Source of the DNA: Bradyrhizobium sp. NFR13
Lineage (GTDB): Bacteria > Pseudomonadota > Alphaproteobacteria > Rhizobiales > Xanthobacteraceae
Assembly (NCBI RefSeq): GCF_900114605.1
Contig: NZ_FOTP01000001.1
Span: 186,001 to 250,000, forward strand
Length of the DNA stretch: 64,000 nucleotides
Direction of reading: 5' to 3'
In this document: piece after piece, positions 8,880 to 18,047 of the stretch
Position numbering within the stretch: the first letter of the stretch is position 1
Layout of the letters: each line of letters opens with the position of its first letter
Made by a program: the position numbers and the translations under genes
Notes under the pieces: generated by a model
What the model was told of the DNA's origin: nothing
The model's database searches: none
What the model saw: the letters and a program-made list of their open reading frames with translations, nothing else

Positions 8880-9431
8880 TCAGCTGCGCCGCATCCAGAG
8901 GCCGCCGAGCAACAGGCCGCCGCCATTGACCACGGCCATCCAGAGCGTGAACCACGGGCCGGCCAGGAAGTAACCGAGCAATGTCAGCGCGATCACGCTC
9001 ATGCCGATCACGACAAAGACGCGGCCGAACCAGAACCCTGTCATCACGTAAGGCAACATGAAGTAAGTCGTCCAGAACGCCGCGATCTGCCGGATCGTCA
9101 TCGTCCCGAAGACCATGCTCCACAGACAGCCGAAAGCCACGAACGCGATGAAGGCTGCCGTTGCACGGGCATCGAAGGTGCTGACACCTTGGCGCTTCTT
9201 GTTGAGGCCCCCGATGATGATCGCGCAGATCACACCCGCGACGATGACGACCGACCAGATGACGGGAGCCGCAGCAGGCGCGAAGAACGAGAGCAGATAA
9301 CCGATAAAAGTCGCAACGCCCCATAGAATGAGCATCGTGCTGGCGTGCCGATAGAACACCGACTGCCGGACCAGCCGACTGAGGCTTTCGATCTCCATCA
9401 ACGCAGCACTGGCTTCCTGGCTGTTGATCAC
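8880..9431 (-). CDS. Six-helix membrane protein of unknown function
   Basis: The 183-residue protein starts with a polar helix (NSQEASAALMEIESLSRLVRQS) followed by six predicted membrane segments. I choose the GTG at 9431 because AGGTGA sits 4 bp upstream. That ribosome site contains the stop codon of the preceding hydrolase gene, which suggests translational coupling. The gene lies between the alpha/beta hydrolase and the winged-helix regulator. The arrangement of a small membrane protein next to an HTH_34 regulator occurs in stress or membrane-modification operons, but no specific role can be read here. Confidence 0.75.
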   Translation of the reverse strand: MINSQEASAALMEIESLSRLVRQSVFYRHASTMLILWGVATFIGYLLSFFAPAAAPVIWSVVIVAGVICAIIIGGLNKKRQGVSTFDARATAAFIAFVAFGCLWSMVFGTMTIRQIAAFWTTYFMLPYVMTGFWFGRVFVVIGMSVIALTLLGYFLAGPWFTLWMAVVNGGGLLLGGLWMRRS

Positions 9432-9435
9432 GATG

Positions 9436-10422
9436 TCACCTCGTTGCGAGATTGTCAGCGACGACGGCGACGAAACTTGCCGTGCTGACGACGTCCATAT
9501 GATTTGCATTGTCGAGGACGCGCACGTCGATATTGGCTTTCGACTGCATCGCCTCGCGATATTTGTCGGCGAACATCAGCTCGTCATCGCGCCCGGCGAT
9601 CACCGATATGGGTCCATTCGCCGGATCGAGATCGAGGCGGTAGTCGCGATGCGTGCCGAAATTCTGCAGCAGCCGAAACGAATATTCGGACGTCAGAATG
9701 CGCGTCATGCCCGGTTGCACGGCAAAGGCGACCACCGGGAGCTGCGAACAGCATGTCACCCCGACCGACTGCAGCATACTGAGCGCGATGATGCGCAGTA
9801 CACTCGGACTGGCCCATCCGCCTGCGTTCTCGCGCGTGGATGGCGACTTCAGGCCGAGATAGGGGGACAGCAGCACGGTGCGTGTGAACAGCCCCTGATT
9901 GGCAGATCCCGCCACGCGCAGCGCAAACCCGCCGCCCGACGAATGCCCAACAAGCGTCAGTGGCAGTGCCAGTCCCTGCCCGCGCAAATGACCGACAAGA
10001 TCCGCGAGATCATCGTCGAGCTGGCCGAGATAGGCGATATCGCCGCGGGTCCCCGATGCGCCATGGCCGCGCATGTCGGGCGCGATGCTTTCGACGCCCC
10101 GCGCGGCAAGCGCTTTCGCCAAAGCATGCATCGCCATGCTCGAGCCCGACGAGCCATGAATGAGCAGCGCGGCGCGGCCCACGGATGGCCCCGATGGCGC
10201 GTAGCGCCGGTAAGCCAGACTCGAGCCGTCTCTGGCCTGGAAATACTGCAGTAGCGGCGTGCCACTGCGATCCGCGCTGCGTGCCGTGTCCGCAATGGAG
10301 GCCAGCGCCTTTGGCCGGGACACCGGCACCGCAATCATGCCGGCCAGCACCAGGGCCACCAGGCCTGCTCCAGCGAGGAGCCAAACGATGCCACGAACCG
10401 CAAAGGTCAATATCGACGCCAT
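9436..10422 (-). CDS. Membrane-anchored alpha/beta hydrolase
   Basis: The 328-residue protein starts with one membrane segment (residues ~5-32), then an alpha/beta hydrolase fold with oxyanion-region HGSSGSS near residues 90-95, nucleophile Ser161 in GHSSGG, acid Asp in AGRDDEL and a C-terminal His in NANHMD. It resembles the Hydrolase_4/lysophospholipase group and is likely tethered to the inner membrane. The start at 10422 has a GGGAGTGG-type site upstream; the earlier open frame crosses the palindromic operator and is rejected. It is the first gene of a coupled operon with the membrane protein and regulator. The natural substrate is unknown; a lipid or ester is likely. Confidence 0.82.
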   Translation of the reverse strand: MASILTFAVRGIVWLLAGAGLVALVLAGMIAVPVSRPKALASIADTARSADRSGTPLLQYFQARDGSSLAYRRYAPSGPSVGRAALLIHGSSGSSMAMHALAKALAARGVESIAPDMRGHGASGTRGDIAYLGQLDDDLADLVGHLRGQGLALPLTLVGHSSGGGFALRVAGSANQGLFTRTVLLSPYLGLKSPSTRENAGGWASPSVLRIIALSMLQSVGVTCCSQLPVVAFAVQPGMTRILTSEYSFRLLQNFGTHRDYRLDLDPANGPISVIAGRDDELMFADKYREAMQSKANIDVRVLDNANHMDVVSTASFVAVVADNLATR

Positions 10423-10444
10423 AATACCCGCCACTCCCTGAAAA

Positions 10445-10473
10445 CAGATTACTCTGTATAACAGAGTTATCTG
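10445..10473. promoter_or_regulatory. 29-bp imperfect palindrome, candidate operator
   Basis: The element reads CAGAT-T-ACTCTGT-ATA-ACAGAGT-T-ATCTG. Both the 7-bp inner arms and the 5-bp outer arms are perfect inverted repeats, and only the base pairs at the T/T positions and the 3-bp centre break symmetry. It lies 22 bp upstream of the hydrolase start and 72 bp upstream of xseA, in the divergent promoter region. The length and symmetry suit a dimeric or double-dimeric HTH repressor. Confidence 0.7.
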
Positions 10474-10544
10474 CAATTCAACATCTGATTGGCGTTTTGC
10501 GACCGACATCCCTACTTTGCGACGATCCTGAAAGCCGAGATTCG

Positions 10545-12146
10545 ATGCCCAAAGCCGCCGCCCCCCTCACCAATTCCCTCGAATTCACCGTCTCCGAGCT
10601 GTCCTCAGCCCTGAAACGGACGGTGGAAGACACTTACGGGAACGTCCGGGTGCGCGGCGAAATCTCGGGTTTTCGCGGGCCGCATTCCTCCGGCCACTGC
10701 TATTTCTCGCTCAAGGACGAGAGCGCCAAGATCGAGGCGGTGATCTGGAAGGGCGTCCATGGCCGGATGCGGTTCAAGCCGCAGGAAGGCCTCGAGGTTA
10801 TCGCCACCGGCAAGCTGACGACCTATCCGGGCTCATCGAAATACCAGATCGTCATCGAGGCCATCGAGCCTGCCGGGGTCGGCGCGCTGATGGCGCTGAT
10901 GGAAGAGCGCAAGCGCAAGCTCGGCGCCGAGGGCCTGTTCGACGAAGCGCGCAAGCAGCTGCTGCCATGGCTGCCGGAGGTGATCGGCGTCGTCACGTCG
11001 CCGACCGGCGCTGTCATTCGCGACATCCTGCATCGGCTGGAAGATCGCTTCCCGCGCCGCGTGCTGGTCTGGCCGGTGAAGGTTCAGGGCGAAGGCTCGG
11101 CCGAACAGGTCGCCGCCGCGATCCGCGGCTTCAATGCGCTAACGGAAGGCGGCCCCATTCCTCGGCCGGATCTGCTGATCGTCGCGCGCGGCGGCGGCTC
11201 GCTGGAAGACCTGTGGTCGTTCAACGAAGAGATCGTGGTGCGTGCCGCTGCCGACAGCATGATCCCGCTGGTCTCGGCCGTCGGCCACGAGACCGATATC
11301 ACGCTGATCGATTTTGCCGCCGACAAGCGCGCGCCGACGCCGACAGCGGCCGCCGAAATGGCGGTGCCCGTGCGCGCCGAACTGATGGTGGAGATCTCCG
11401 GCTTCGAGCGCCGCATGATGCTGTGCTGGCAGCGCGGGCAGGAATCCCGCCGCAACGAGCTGCGTGCCGCAGCGCGCGCTCTGCCGGATCTCAGCGAATT
11501 GCTCGCCATTCCGCGCCAGCGTCTCGATGGCGCAACCGCATCGCTGCCTCGTGCGCTCAAGGCCAATACCCACGCGCATCATCGCCGCTTCGCGCAGGCG
11601 AGCTCAGGTCTCACGCTGCGCGTGCTGCGCGCACAGATCGCCCATGCCACGCAGCGGCTGACGGTATCGGGCGAACGCTTGAGCCTCTCCGCGCGTGCAC
11701 TGCTTCGACAGCGCCGCGACCGCTTCACTGGTCTTGAAGCACGATTGAAGGCCTCAAAGCTCGCCAATGCGCAGGCGCAGCGCAATGCCATCACGCGCGA
11801 TCGGGAACGCGCGCTGCGTCTATCCGAACGCGCCCGCCGTGCGCTAACGACTCTGGTGCAGCGCCAGCAGGCGCGCGTGCAGGCATCCAGCCAGTTGCTC
11901 GGCGCCCTCTCCTATCGCAGCGTACTGGCCCGCGGTTTTGCCCTGGTGCGCGACGAGCAAGGTGCAGCGCTGCATGCCGCCGCCAATATCGGAGCGGGCG
12001 CCCGCCTGAGCATCGAATTCGCCGATGGCCGCGTGGGCGTGACCGCCGATGGCGACCGCCCGGCCGCTGCAGCGCGTGAAGCGAAGCCTACGTCGTCGGC
12101 CGCGCCGAAAAAAGCACCGAAAATCGATCAGGGCAGCCTGTTCTAG
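10545..12146 (+). CDS. xseA: Exodeoxyribonuclease VII large subunit
   Basis: The 533-residue protein has the N-terminal OB-fold ([29 protein letters not shown], then [19 protein letters not shown]) and the central catalytic region with [16 protein letters not shown] and [28 protein letters not shown], followed by a long Arg/Ala-rich coiled-coil region. With XseB it degrades single-stranded DNA in both directions. The small subunit gene is not in this window. The start ATG at 10545 is the first that gives the canonical N-terminus. A DUF2093 gene follows 120 bp later. Confidence 0.96.
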   Translation: MPKAAAPLTNSLEFTVSELSSALKRTVEDTYGNVRVRGEISGFRGPHSSGHCYFSLKDESAKIEAVIWKGVHGRMRFKPQEGLEVIATGKLTTYPGSSKYQIVIEAIEPAGVGALMALMEERKRKLGAEGLFDEARKQLLPWLPEVIGVVTSPTGAVIRDILHRLEDRFPRRVLVWPVKVQGEGSAEQVAAAIRGFNALTEGGPIPRPDLLIVARGGGSLEDLWSFNEEIVVRAAADSMIPLVSAVGHETDITLIDFAADKRAPTPTAAAEMAVPVRAELMVEISGFERRMMLCWQRGQESRRNELRAAARALPDLSELLAIPRQRLDGATASLPRALKANTHAHHRRFAQASSGLTLRVLRAQIAHATQRLTVSGERLSLSARALLRQRRDRFTGLEARLKASKLANAQAQRNAITRDRERALRLSERARRALTTLVQRQQARVQASSQLLGALSYRSVLARGFALVRDEQGAALHAAANIGAGARLSIEFADGRVGVTADGDRPAAAAREAKPTSSAAPKKAPKIDQGSLF

Positions 12147-12266
12147 AGGTTGCGCGGGCCGCCTTTATTGGGCGACGCCGCGGCCCTATTTATGCTACGA
12201 GATGACGACATTCAGGGCCGGTAGCCGATCCGGCAAGACGACTTAGTGACGATCCAGGAGACAGCC

Positions 12267-12494
12267 GTGCTGAACAAATTTGGCCCTTCGGGCCACGGCG
12301 AAGCCCAGTTGCAATATCTCGACGGCGATTTCCGCGTGGTGTCGCCCGGCACCTATGTGACTTGCGCCATCACAGGCGAGCGCATTCCGCTGGATGAGCT
12401 GAAGTACTGGAGCGTCGACCGGCAGGAAGCCTATGCGGTGCCGAATGCGGTGCTGGCGCGGCATTATCCGGATGCAGTCAAGACGCAGAAGTAA
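12267..12494 (+). CDS. DUF2093 domain protein
   Basis: The 75-residue protein reads as the small DUF2093 family found next to xseA in Rhizobiales (FGPSGHGEAQLQYLDGDFRVV, then CAITGERIPLDELKYWSVDRQEAY). I choose the GTG at 12267 because AGGAG lies 6 bp upstream; a GTG at 12246 in the same frame lacks a good site. The ERIPLDELKYWSVDRQE part looks like a small zinc-ribbon-like or DksA-adjacent fold, but has only one Cys, so metal binding is doubtful. Function unknown. Confidence 0.85.
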   Translation: MLNKFGPSGHGEAQLQYLDGDFRVVSPGTYVTCAITGERIPLDELKYWSVDRQEAYAVPNAVLARHYPDAVKTQK

Positions 12495-12533
12495 GCTCGT
12501 ATCGGTCGTTCCGCAGGGTGGGCCCGCTTCGTC

Positions 12534-13544
12534 CTACGTTCTGAGCGTCTTCACTCGAGCCCGATTGAGCCGTTCGATCACGAAAGCCTGCAGCGCCGCC
12601 TTGTCCTCGAAGGCCAGCGTGACGGCGAATGGTACAATCTCCGCCGCAGCCGGCATGCTGCCGAGTTTGACGAAATCCTTCTCCGTCGTCACCAGCGAGA
12701 GCCCACCATGCTTCGCTTGCGCGGCCAGCGCGTCGATCTCACCGGGCGCATAGGGGTGATGATCGGCGAAGGCCTTCTCCACCGCCACGTCCACACCTGC
12801 ATGACGCAGCGTCCGGAAGAAGCGCTGGGGATCGCCGATCCCCGCAAAGGCCAGCACGCGCTTGCCGCGCAAGGCAGTCACTGACGTCTCGTCCGGCACG
12901 AGGCGCGCCGTCAACACCGGGCCGCCCTGACCCGCGACCAGCGCGGCAACACCCGTCGCCGCAACACCATCGCCGATTACGACCAAGGCATCGGTGCGCG
13001 CGATCTGCAGATCGAGCGGCGCGCGCAAAGGTCCCGCAGGCAGCACACGGCCGTTGCCGAGACCGCGATTGCTGTCGATCACAATGAACGACGCATCCTT
13101 GGTGATGGCCGGATTCTGGAAACCGTCATCCATCACGATGACGCTGGCGCCGGTTGAGCGCGCCAGCGCTGCGCCCGCGACGCGATCCCGGGAGATAACC
13201 ACCGGCACCTGCCGTGCCATCATCAGCGGCTCGTCGCCAACATCTGCAGCCTGATGCCTCGACGGATCGACTTTCACCGGGCCGTGCAGTCTGCCGCCAT
13301 AACCGCGGCTGAGCACCACCGGCGTCTCGCCGAGATCGCGCAGCACCTGCACTAGTGCCAAAGTCGTCGGTGTCTTGCCGGCACCGCCGACGTGATAGTT
13401 GCCGACGCAAAGAACGGGAATGCCGACATCGACGCCCTTGCGCGCCATGCGGCTACCTGCGACTTCCCCATAGATGGCGCCAAGCGGCATCAGCAGACGC
13501 GACAGCCATGTCGATGGCGGATACCAGAACGCCGGCTCACGCAT
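12534..13544 (-). CDS. lpxK: Tetraacyldisaccharide 4'-kinase
   Basis: The 336-residue protein begins MREPAFWYPP and has a Walker A motif HVGGAGKTPTT at 51-61, then SRGYGG and DEPLMMA and the DDGFQNP motif. LpxK phosphorylates the 4' position of the lipid A disaccharide at the inner membrane. The start overlaps the waaA stop by 8 bp (ATGCGTGA); a second ATG is directly before it, and both share a GGGAG site. It is the last gene of the lipid A/Kdo operon and converges on DUF2093. Confidence 0.95.
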   Translation of the reverse strand: MREPAFWYPPSTWLSRLLMPLGAIYGEVAGSRMARKGVDVGIPVLCVGNYHVGGAGKTPTTLALVQVLRDLGETPVVLSRGYGGRLHGPVKVDPSRHQAADVGDEPLMMARQVPVVISRDRVAGAALARSTGASVIVMDDGFQNPAITKDASFIVIDSNRGLGNGRVLPAGPLRAPLDLQIARTDALVVIGDGVAATGVAALVAGQGGPVLTARLVPDETSVTALRGKRVLAFAGIGDPQRFFRTLRHAGVDVAVEKAFADHHPYAPGEIDALAAQAKHGGLSLVTTEKDFVKLGSMPAAAEIVPFAVTLAFEDKAALQAFVIERLNRARVKTLRT

Positions 13545-14841
13545 CATAGGCTCCCGCCTCAATCCGGAGCTGCATCAGATAGGGCTCCAGCGCATGCAGC
13601 GTACGGTCGAGCGCACCGCCAAGCCGTTCAACCACGCGACGCCCGGCCTCGATTGCGGCATCGCGTGCCGCCTCGTTGCCGAGCATCTGGCCGAGCTGTT
13701 TCACCAATTGCTCCGAGGAGTCGGCGAGCTTCGCGCCGCCGGCGCCATCCAGCGCCTCATAGACGTCGGTGAAATTGAAGACATGCGGACCATGCACCAC
13801 GGACGCACCGAGCTTCACGGCTTCAATCGGATTCTGCCCGCCATGCGGCACCAGCGAACCGCCCATGAACACCACCGGTGACAGGCGATAGAACAGGCCG
13901 AGTTCGCCCATGGTGTCGGCGATGTAGATGTCAGTGGTCCCCTGCGGCAACTCCTCGCGCGACCGCAAGGCGACCTGCGCGCCGGTCGCCGTGATCATCT
14001 GCGCGATGTCCTGGCCGCGATGGGCGTGGCGCGGCACGATGACCGTCAGCAACTTCGGAAAGAAACTGGTCAGCGTCTTGTGAGTCTCGAAGATGATCTC
14101 TTCTTCGCCGGGATGCGTCGACGATGCGACGATGATGGGGCGACCGCGCGTCACCGCCATAAGCTTGTCCAGCTTCACGGCGTCATTGGGCGGCGCCTGC
14201 ACATCGAGCTTCAGATTGCCCGTGACGACGACGCTGCGCGACCCCAATGCGCTGAAGCGCTCGGCGTCGGTTTCGGACTGCGCCAGGCAGATCTCGAAAC
14301 GGCCGAGCAACGCACCGATGGTCGCCGAAAATTTCTGCCAGCGCGGGAATGAGCGCTGCGACATGCGCGCATTGATCAGCACCATCGGCAGACGGCGTTT
14401 GGCGGCGGAGATGATCAGGTTTGGCCAGAGATCACTCTCGATGAACAGCGCAAGGCTCGGCTTCCAGTGATCGAGGAAGCGCGCCACGAAGCGCGGTGAG
14501 TCATAGGGAATGTATTGATGGATGATATCGGCCGGAAAGCGCTTGGCGATGATCTCGGCCGACGTCACCGTGCCGGAGGTCAAGAGGATGCGCATACCCA
14601 GCGCGCGCAGCCGCTCGATCAGCGCCGCCGCGGCCAGCACCTCGCCGACGCTGGCGCCGTGGATCCAGACCAGCGGTCCATTGGGCCGCGTGATCCGCGA
14701 AATGCCGCGGCGCTCGTCGAGGCGGGCGGGATCTTCCTTGTTGTTCTGCAGCCGCCGCTTGATCAGGACCGGCGCAAGCGGCGCGAGCGCCGCCGACAAT
14801 CTGCGATAGGCGCGCAGCGTGATCGGCAGCGCGTTAGGCAC
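13537..14841 (-). CDS. waaA: 3-deoxy-D-manno-octulosonic acid (Kdo) transferase
   Basis: The protein is a GT30 glycosyltransferase with an N-terminal membrane-associated segment, the WIHGASVGE motif (Glu67 as likely catalytic base), LFIESDLWPN and the C-terminal MGGSLVPHGGQNPIE donor-binding region. It adds Kdo from CMP-Kdo to the lipid A precursor. Start choice is between GTG at 14841 (8 bp after GGAAGG, 434 residues) and GTG at 14850 with almost no spacing; I use 14841. It overlaps the DUF374 acyltransferase upstream and lpxK downstream. Confidence 0.94.
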   Translation of the reverse strand: MPNALPITLRAYRRLSAALAPLAPVLIKRRLQNNKEDPARLDERRGISRITRPNGPLVWIHGASVGEVLAAAALIERLRALGMRILLTSGTVTSAEIIAKRFPADIIHQYIPYDSPRFVARFLDHWKPSLALFIESDLWPNLIISAAKRRLPMVLINARMSQRSFPRWQKFSATIGALLGRFEICLAQSETDAERFSALGSRSVVVTGNLKLDVQAPPNDAVKLDKLMAVTRGRPIIVASSTHPGEEEIIFETHKTLTSFFPKLLTVIVPRHAHRGQDIAQMITATGAQVALRSREELPQGTTDIYIADTMGELGLFYRLSPVVFMGGSLVPHGGQNPIEAVKLGASVVHGPHVFNFTDVYEALDGAGGAKLADSSEQLVKQLGQMLGNEAARDAAIEAGRRVVERLGGALDRTLHALEPYLMQLRIEAGAYDA

Positions 14842-15547
14842 GACGCGCACCTTCCGGCCGACCTACCGCGTCATAGGCACGCTGCGTGGCCTCGTTCAGC
14901 GTGGCTTCGAGCTGCAGGCGCAGCGCCTCCATCGTGGCAGCGTCGGCATCGGCAGGAACGCTCAGCGGCTCGCCGCCGACCAGTACGCCGCGACCGAAAG
15001 GCAGATTGATCGTGGTGCGGTCCCAGTTGTTGAGCTGGACGTAGCGGCTGGTGGCCATGGCAAACGGCATGATCGGCCGGCCACTTTCGCGTGCCAGCAT
15101 GATGATGCCCATGCCGGCGACACGCGAACGCTTCGGCACGTCGGCGGTCAGCGCCATATTGATACCGCGCTCCAGCACCCGCACCATTTCCTTGAACGCA
15201 CCGACACCGCCCTTGCGGTGAAACGCGCCGCCATGATCGCCGGAACCGCGGACGGTGGCGATGCCGAGCCGTTCGGCAGCCAACGCATTGAACTCGCCAT
15301 CGCGATGCTTCGAGATCAGCACCGCACCGCGATAGTCCTTCTGCTTGATAAACGGCGTCATGAAGTGCTGGCCGTGCCAGAACGCCAGGATGACGGGCAT
15401 CTGCGGCTCGACGATGTCATAGACATCGACGGGATCGAAGGTGAACTTGTTGGTCTTCCAGACCAGACGCAAGAATTCGGCCGCGAGAAAACCCGCGGCG
15501 CGCTGAACCCAGCTGCTGCGCAGCGTGTTTCGGAGCAGTCGTTTCAA
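14834..15547 (-). CDS. DUF374 lysophospholipid acyltransferase-family protein
   Basis: The 237-residue protein belongs to the DUF374/LPLAT group, with FWHGQHF at 57-63 and SKHRDGEF as conserved blocks and a single hydrophobic N-terminal helix. Members are regularly linked to waaA and are thought to modify lipid A or Kdo-lipid A; the acyl group and site are not known. The start is a TTG overlapping the TGA of the DUF4170 gene (TTGA), and its 3' end overlaps waaA, so it is translationally coupled on both sides. Confidence 0.88.
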   Translation of the reverse strand: MKRLLRNTLRSSWVQRAAGFLAAEFLRLVWKTNKFTFDPVDVYDIVEPQMPVILAFWHGQHFMTPFIKQKDYRGAVLISKHRDGEFNALAAERLGIATVRGSGDHGGAFHRKGGVGAFKEMVRVLERGINMALTADVPKRSRVAGMGIIMLARESGRPIMPFAMATSRYVQLNNWDRTTINLPFGRGVLVGGEPLSVPADADAATMEALRLQLEATLNEATQRAYDAVGRPEGARRA

Positions 15548-15789
15548 GCGGCCGGCTTCGCGTCTTGGCCGGGATCGAGCAACCGATGAAGATGGACGAT
15601 GAAGTAACGCATATGGGCGTTGTCGACGGTCATCTGCGCCTTGGCCTTCCAGGCCACGAAAGCCGAGGCGTAATTCGGATAAACGCCCACCACTTCAACC
15701 TGGTTGAGATCCTTGAAGGTTGTCCCCTTCAGATCGGTGAGTTCGCCGCCGATGACCAGATGAAGCAGTTGCTGTGGTGTGTCCGACAT
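15544..15789 (-). CDS. DUF4170 domain protein
   Basis: The 81-residue protein has the DUF4170 pattern: LHLVIGGELTDLKGTTFKDLNQVEVVGVYPNYASAFVAWKAKAQ. It is small, soluble and of unknown function, and is almost always found in this lipid A/Kdo gene neighbourhood in alphaproteobacteria. The ATG at 15789 has an AGGA site. The stop overlaps the start of the acyltransferase gene by 4 bp. Confidence 0.88.
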   Translation of the reverse strand: MSDTPQQLLHLVIGGELTDLKGTTFKDLNQVEVVGVYPNYASAFVAWKAKAQMTVDNAHMRYFIVHLHRLLDPGQDAKPAA

Positions 15790-15850
15790 GAATCCTGTTC
15801 CTGCAGCGGCCGGCTGCGATCCGATAAGTCAAAGATAATGATGCAGCCGG

Positions 15851-16660
15851 TTAAACCCGGCGGTTCTGGAATTGCTCGACGATGTAAGCATGGCGATCGC
15901 CCCCCGCTGCCACCAGCAACCCGTGCGTGACTTCCCGGCGATTATAGAGGATGGGATCGCCCGAAAGCTCGGTCATCCTACCATTCGCTTCGTGCACGAT
16001 CAAATCTGCGGCGGCCAGATCCCAGTCCCGGCTCTGCCCCCCCGCAAAGGCCGCATCCAGCCGGCCATTGGCGATCCAGCACAAGCGCAGCGCCAGCGAG
16101 CCAATTCGCGGATAGAGGGTAATGTCCTGCCGGGGATGGACCATTCGCTCGACCAGAGGCTTCGGGCCTGCCACGCGCGAAAAGTCCATCGCGGAACCGG
16201 TCGTGGCCCGAACCGGAACGCCGTTGCAGGTGGTGCCCTGCCCGCGGATCGCCAGAAAAAATTCATCTGTGGATGGCGCAAATACCGCGGCCATCACCGG
16301 CCGGGCGTCCTCGACCAGCGCGACACAAACACACCAATCCTCGCGACCGGCGAGATAGCTGCGGGTACCGTCGATCGGATCGATGATCCATGTCAGCCGC
16401 TTGCCGAGACGAGATTCGTCATCGGCGCTCTCCTCCGAGAGCCAGCCGTAATCGGGCGTCGCGGCGCGAAGCCGCTTCTCGATCAGATCGTTGAGGGCGA
16501 TATCCGCTTCGGAGACGGGGGAGGATTCGCCCTTGGTCCATTTCCTGAGTTCTGTACCGAACATTGCGAGGCCGAGCTCGCCGGCCGCCCGCACCGTGTC
16601 CGCCATCAGGGCAACATCGTGCGCAAGCCGTTTGTCGGTGTCGAGATCAGCGTCCGGCAA
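15851..16660 (-). CDS. Inositol monophosphatase-family protein (CysQ-like)
   Basis: The 269-residue protein has the metal-binding motifs of the FIG superfamily: SEES at 75-78, DPIDGT at 94-99 and WDLAAADL near residue 216. The family includes 3'(2'),5'-bisphosphate nucleotidase CysQ and inositol monophosphatase; in this operon context a CysQ-like label is common but substrate is uncertain. The start is a TTG at 16660, 7 bp after GAGGGG and inside the last codons of pmbA, giving a 14-bp overlap. No ATG in frame preserves the N-terminal helix. Confidence 0.85.
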   Translation of the reverse strand: MPDADLDTDKRLAHDVALMADTVRAAGELGLAMFGTELRKWTKGESSPVSEADIALNDLIEKRLRAATPDYGWLSEESADDESRLGKRLTWIIDPIDGTRSYLAGREDWCVCVALVEDARPVMAAVFAPSTDEFFLAIRGQGTTCNGVPVRATTGSAMDFSRVAGPKPLVERMVHPRQDITLYPRIGSLALRLCWIANGRLDAAFAGGQSRDWDLAAADLIVHEANGRMTELSGDPILYNRREVTHGLLVAAGGDRHAYIVEQFQNRRV

Positions 16661-18047
16661 TCGTCAGCCCCTCGACGCGCACGGTCGGCGCGTTGACGCC
16701 GTATTTGAAAGCGAGGTCGTTCGCAGGCGTCATCGACTTGAAGATCTCGAACAGATGACCTGCGATGGTGATCTCGCTGACGGCATAGGTCAGCTTGCCG
16801 TTCTCAATCCAGAATCCGCCGGCGCCGCGACTATAGTCGCCGGTCACGCCATTGACGCCCGAGCCGATCAGATCGGTGACGTAAAAGCCTTCCTTGATAT
16901 CGGCGATCAGGTCTTCCGGGCTCACGTCGCCTGCTTCCATATGCAGGTTATAGGCGCCGGGCGATGGTGACGACGACACGCCGCGATGCGCATGGCCTGT
17001 CGTGGTCATGCCGAGTTCGCGCGCGGTCGCGCAATCCAGCAGCCAGGTGGTGAGCACGCCGCCATCGATGATCGCCTGCTTGCTGGTGGCGACGCCTTCC
17101 GCATCGAAGGACTGCGAGCGCAGGCCGCGGACGCGGAGGGGATCATCGATGATGCGGATATTGCTGCTGAACAGCTGCTTGCCGAGACTGTCCTTGAGGA
17201 ACGTCGTCTTGCGCGCGACGGACGCGCCATTGGCGGCGCCGATGACGTGACCGACCAGCGAGTTCGAGACGCGCGGATCGTACACCACCGGCACCTTGCA
17301 GGTCGGCACCTTGCGCGGATTGGCCCGCGCCACCGTGCGCTCGCCTGCGAGCTTGCCGACGCTGGCCGGCGACTCCAGATCGGACGCATGCAGCGCCGAG
17401 GTGAAGGCGTAGTCACGCTCCATATTGGTGCCGTCGCCGACGATCGCGGTCATCGACACGCCGTGGCTCGAGCGCAGATAAGATCCGTGAAAACCGGTGG
17501 AGGTGACCAGCACCATGCCGCCGATGCCGGTCGAGGCGGATGCGCCGCCGGACTTGGTCACGCCCTTCACCGCAAGCGCCGCTTCTTCAGCTTCCACTGC
17601 GCGGCGTTCGAGTTCGCTCACCGACGGCACGACGGGATCGAGCAGATCGAGATTTGCAAAGTCGCGCGCAAGCAGCGCCGGGTCCGCAAGGCCGACATAT
17701 TGATCGTCGGGCGCAACGCGGGCCATCGCGACAGCACGTTCGGCCAGCTGCGCGACATTATCGCCGGACATGTCATTGGTGGAGATCACCGCCTGACGGC
17801 GGCCAACGAACACGCGCAATCCCATATCGTCGCCTTCCGAACGCTCGGAGGCTTCGACCTTGCCGTCACGCACTTCGACACCATGGGACACGCCACGCAC
17901 CGCCACCGCATCCGCGGCATCCGCGCCGGCCTTCTTGGCGGCTTCGACAAGACGCTGCGCCAGCGTGGAAAGCACTGACTGATCGAGCAGATCGGAATTG
18001 TCGGATTTCGTGGAGACAGACGACGACGCGTTTGGTGAAGAGTTCAC
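16647..18047 (-). CDS. pmbA: TldD/PmbA-family metallopeptidase component PmbA
   Basis: The 466-residue protein matches PmbA (TldE): AVAVRGVSHGVEVRDGKVEASERSE near the N-terminus, VYDPRVSNSLVGHVIGAANGASVARK in the middle and the C-terminal GVTGDYSRGAGGFWIENG block. It lacks the TldD zinc HExxxH motif, as expected for the PmbA partner of the TldD-TldE protease that matures peptides such as microcins and degrades unfolded peptides. No tldD is in the window. The start is probably the GTG at 18047, 8 bp after GGGA, with a TTG at 18053 as alternative. It heads the overlapping operon that ends with lpxK. Confidence 0.92.
   Translation of the reverse strand: MNSSPNASSSVSTKSDNSDLLDQSVLSTLAQRLVEAAKKAGADAADAVAVRGVSHGVEVRDGKVEASERSEGDDMGLRVFVGRRQAVISTNDMSGDNVAQLAERAVAMARVAPDDQYVGLADPALLARDFANLDLLDPVVPSVSELERRAVEAEEAALAVKGVTKSGGASASTGIGGMVLVTSTGFHGSYLRSSHGVSMTAIVGDGTNMERDYAFTSALHASDLESPASVGKLAGERTVARANPRKVPTCKVPVVYDPRVSNSLVGHVIGAANGASVARKTTFLKDSLGKQLFSSNIRIIDDPLRVRGLRSQSFDAEGVATSKQAIIDGGVLTTWLLDCATARELGMTTTGHAHRGVSSSPSPGAYNLHMEAGDVSPEDLIADIKEGFYVTDLIGSGVNGVTGDYSRGAGGFWIENGKLTYAVSEITIAGHLFEIFKSMTPANDLAFKYGVNAPTVRVEGLTIAGR

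Noticed and set aside
12505-12545. Possible further repeat (CGCAGGGTGGGCCCGC...TCCTACG) between DUF2093 and lpxK
   Set aside because: Only the outer 6 bases are near-inverted and the middle does not pair; not enough to call an element.
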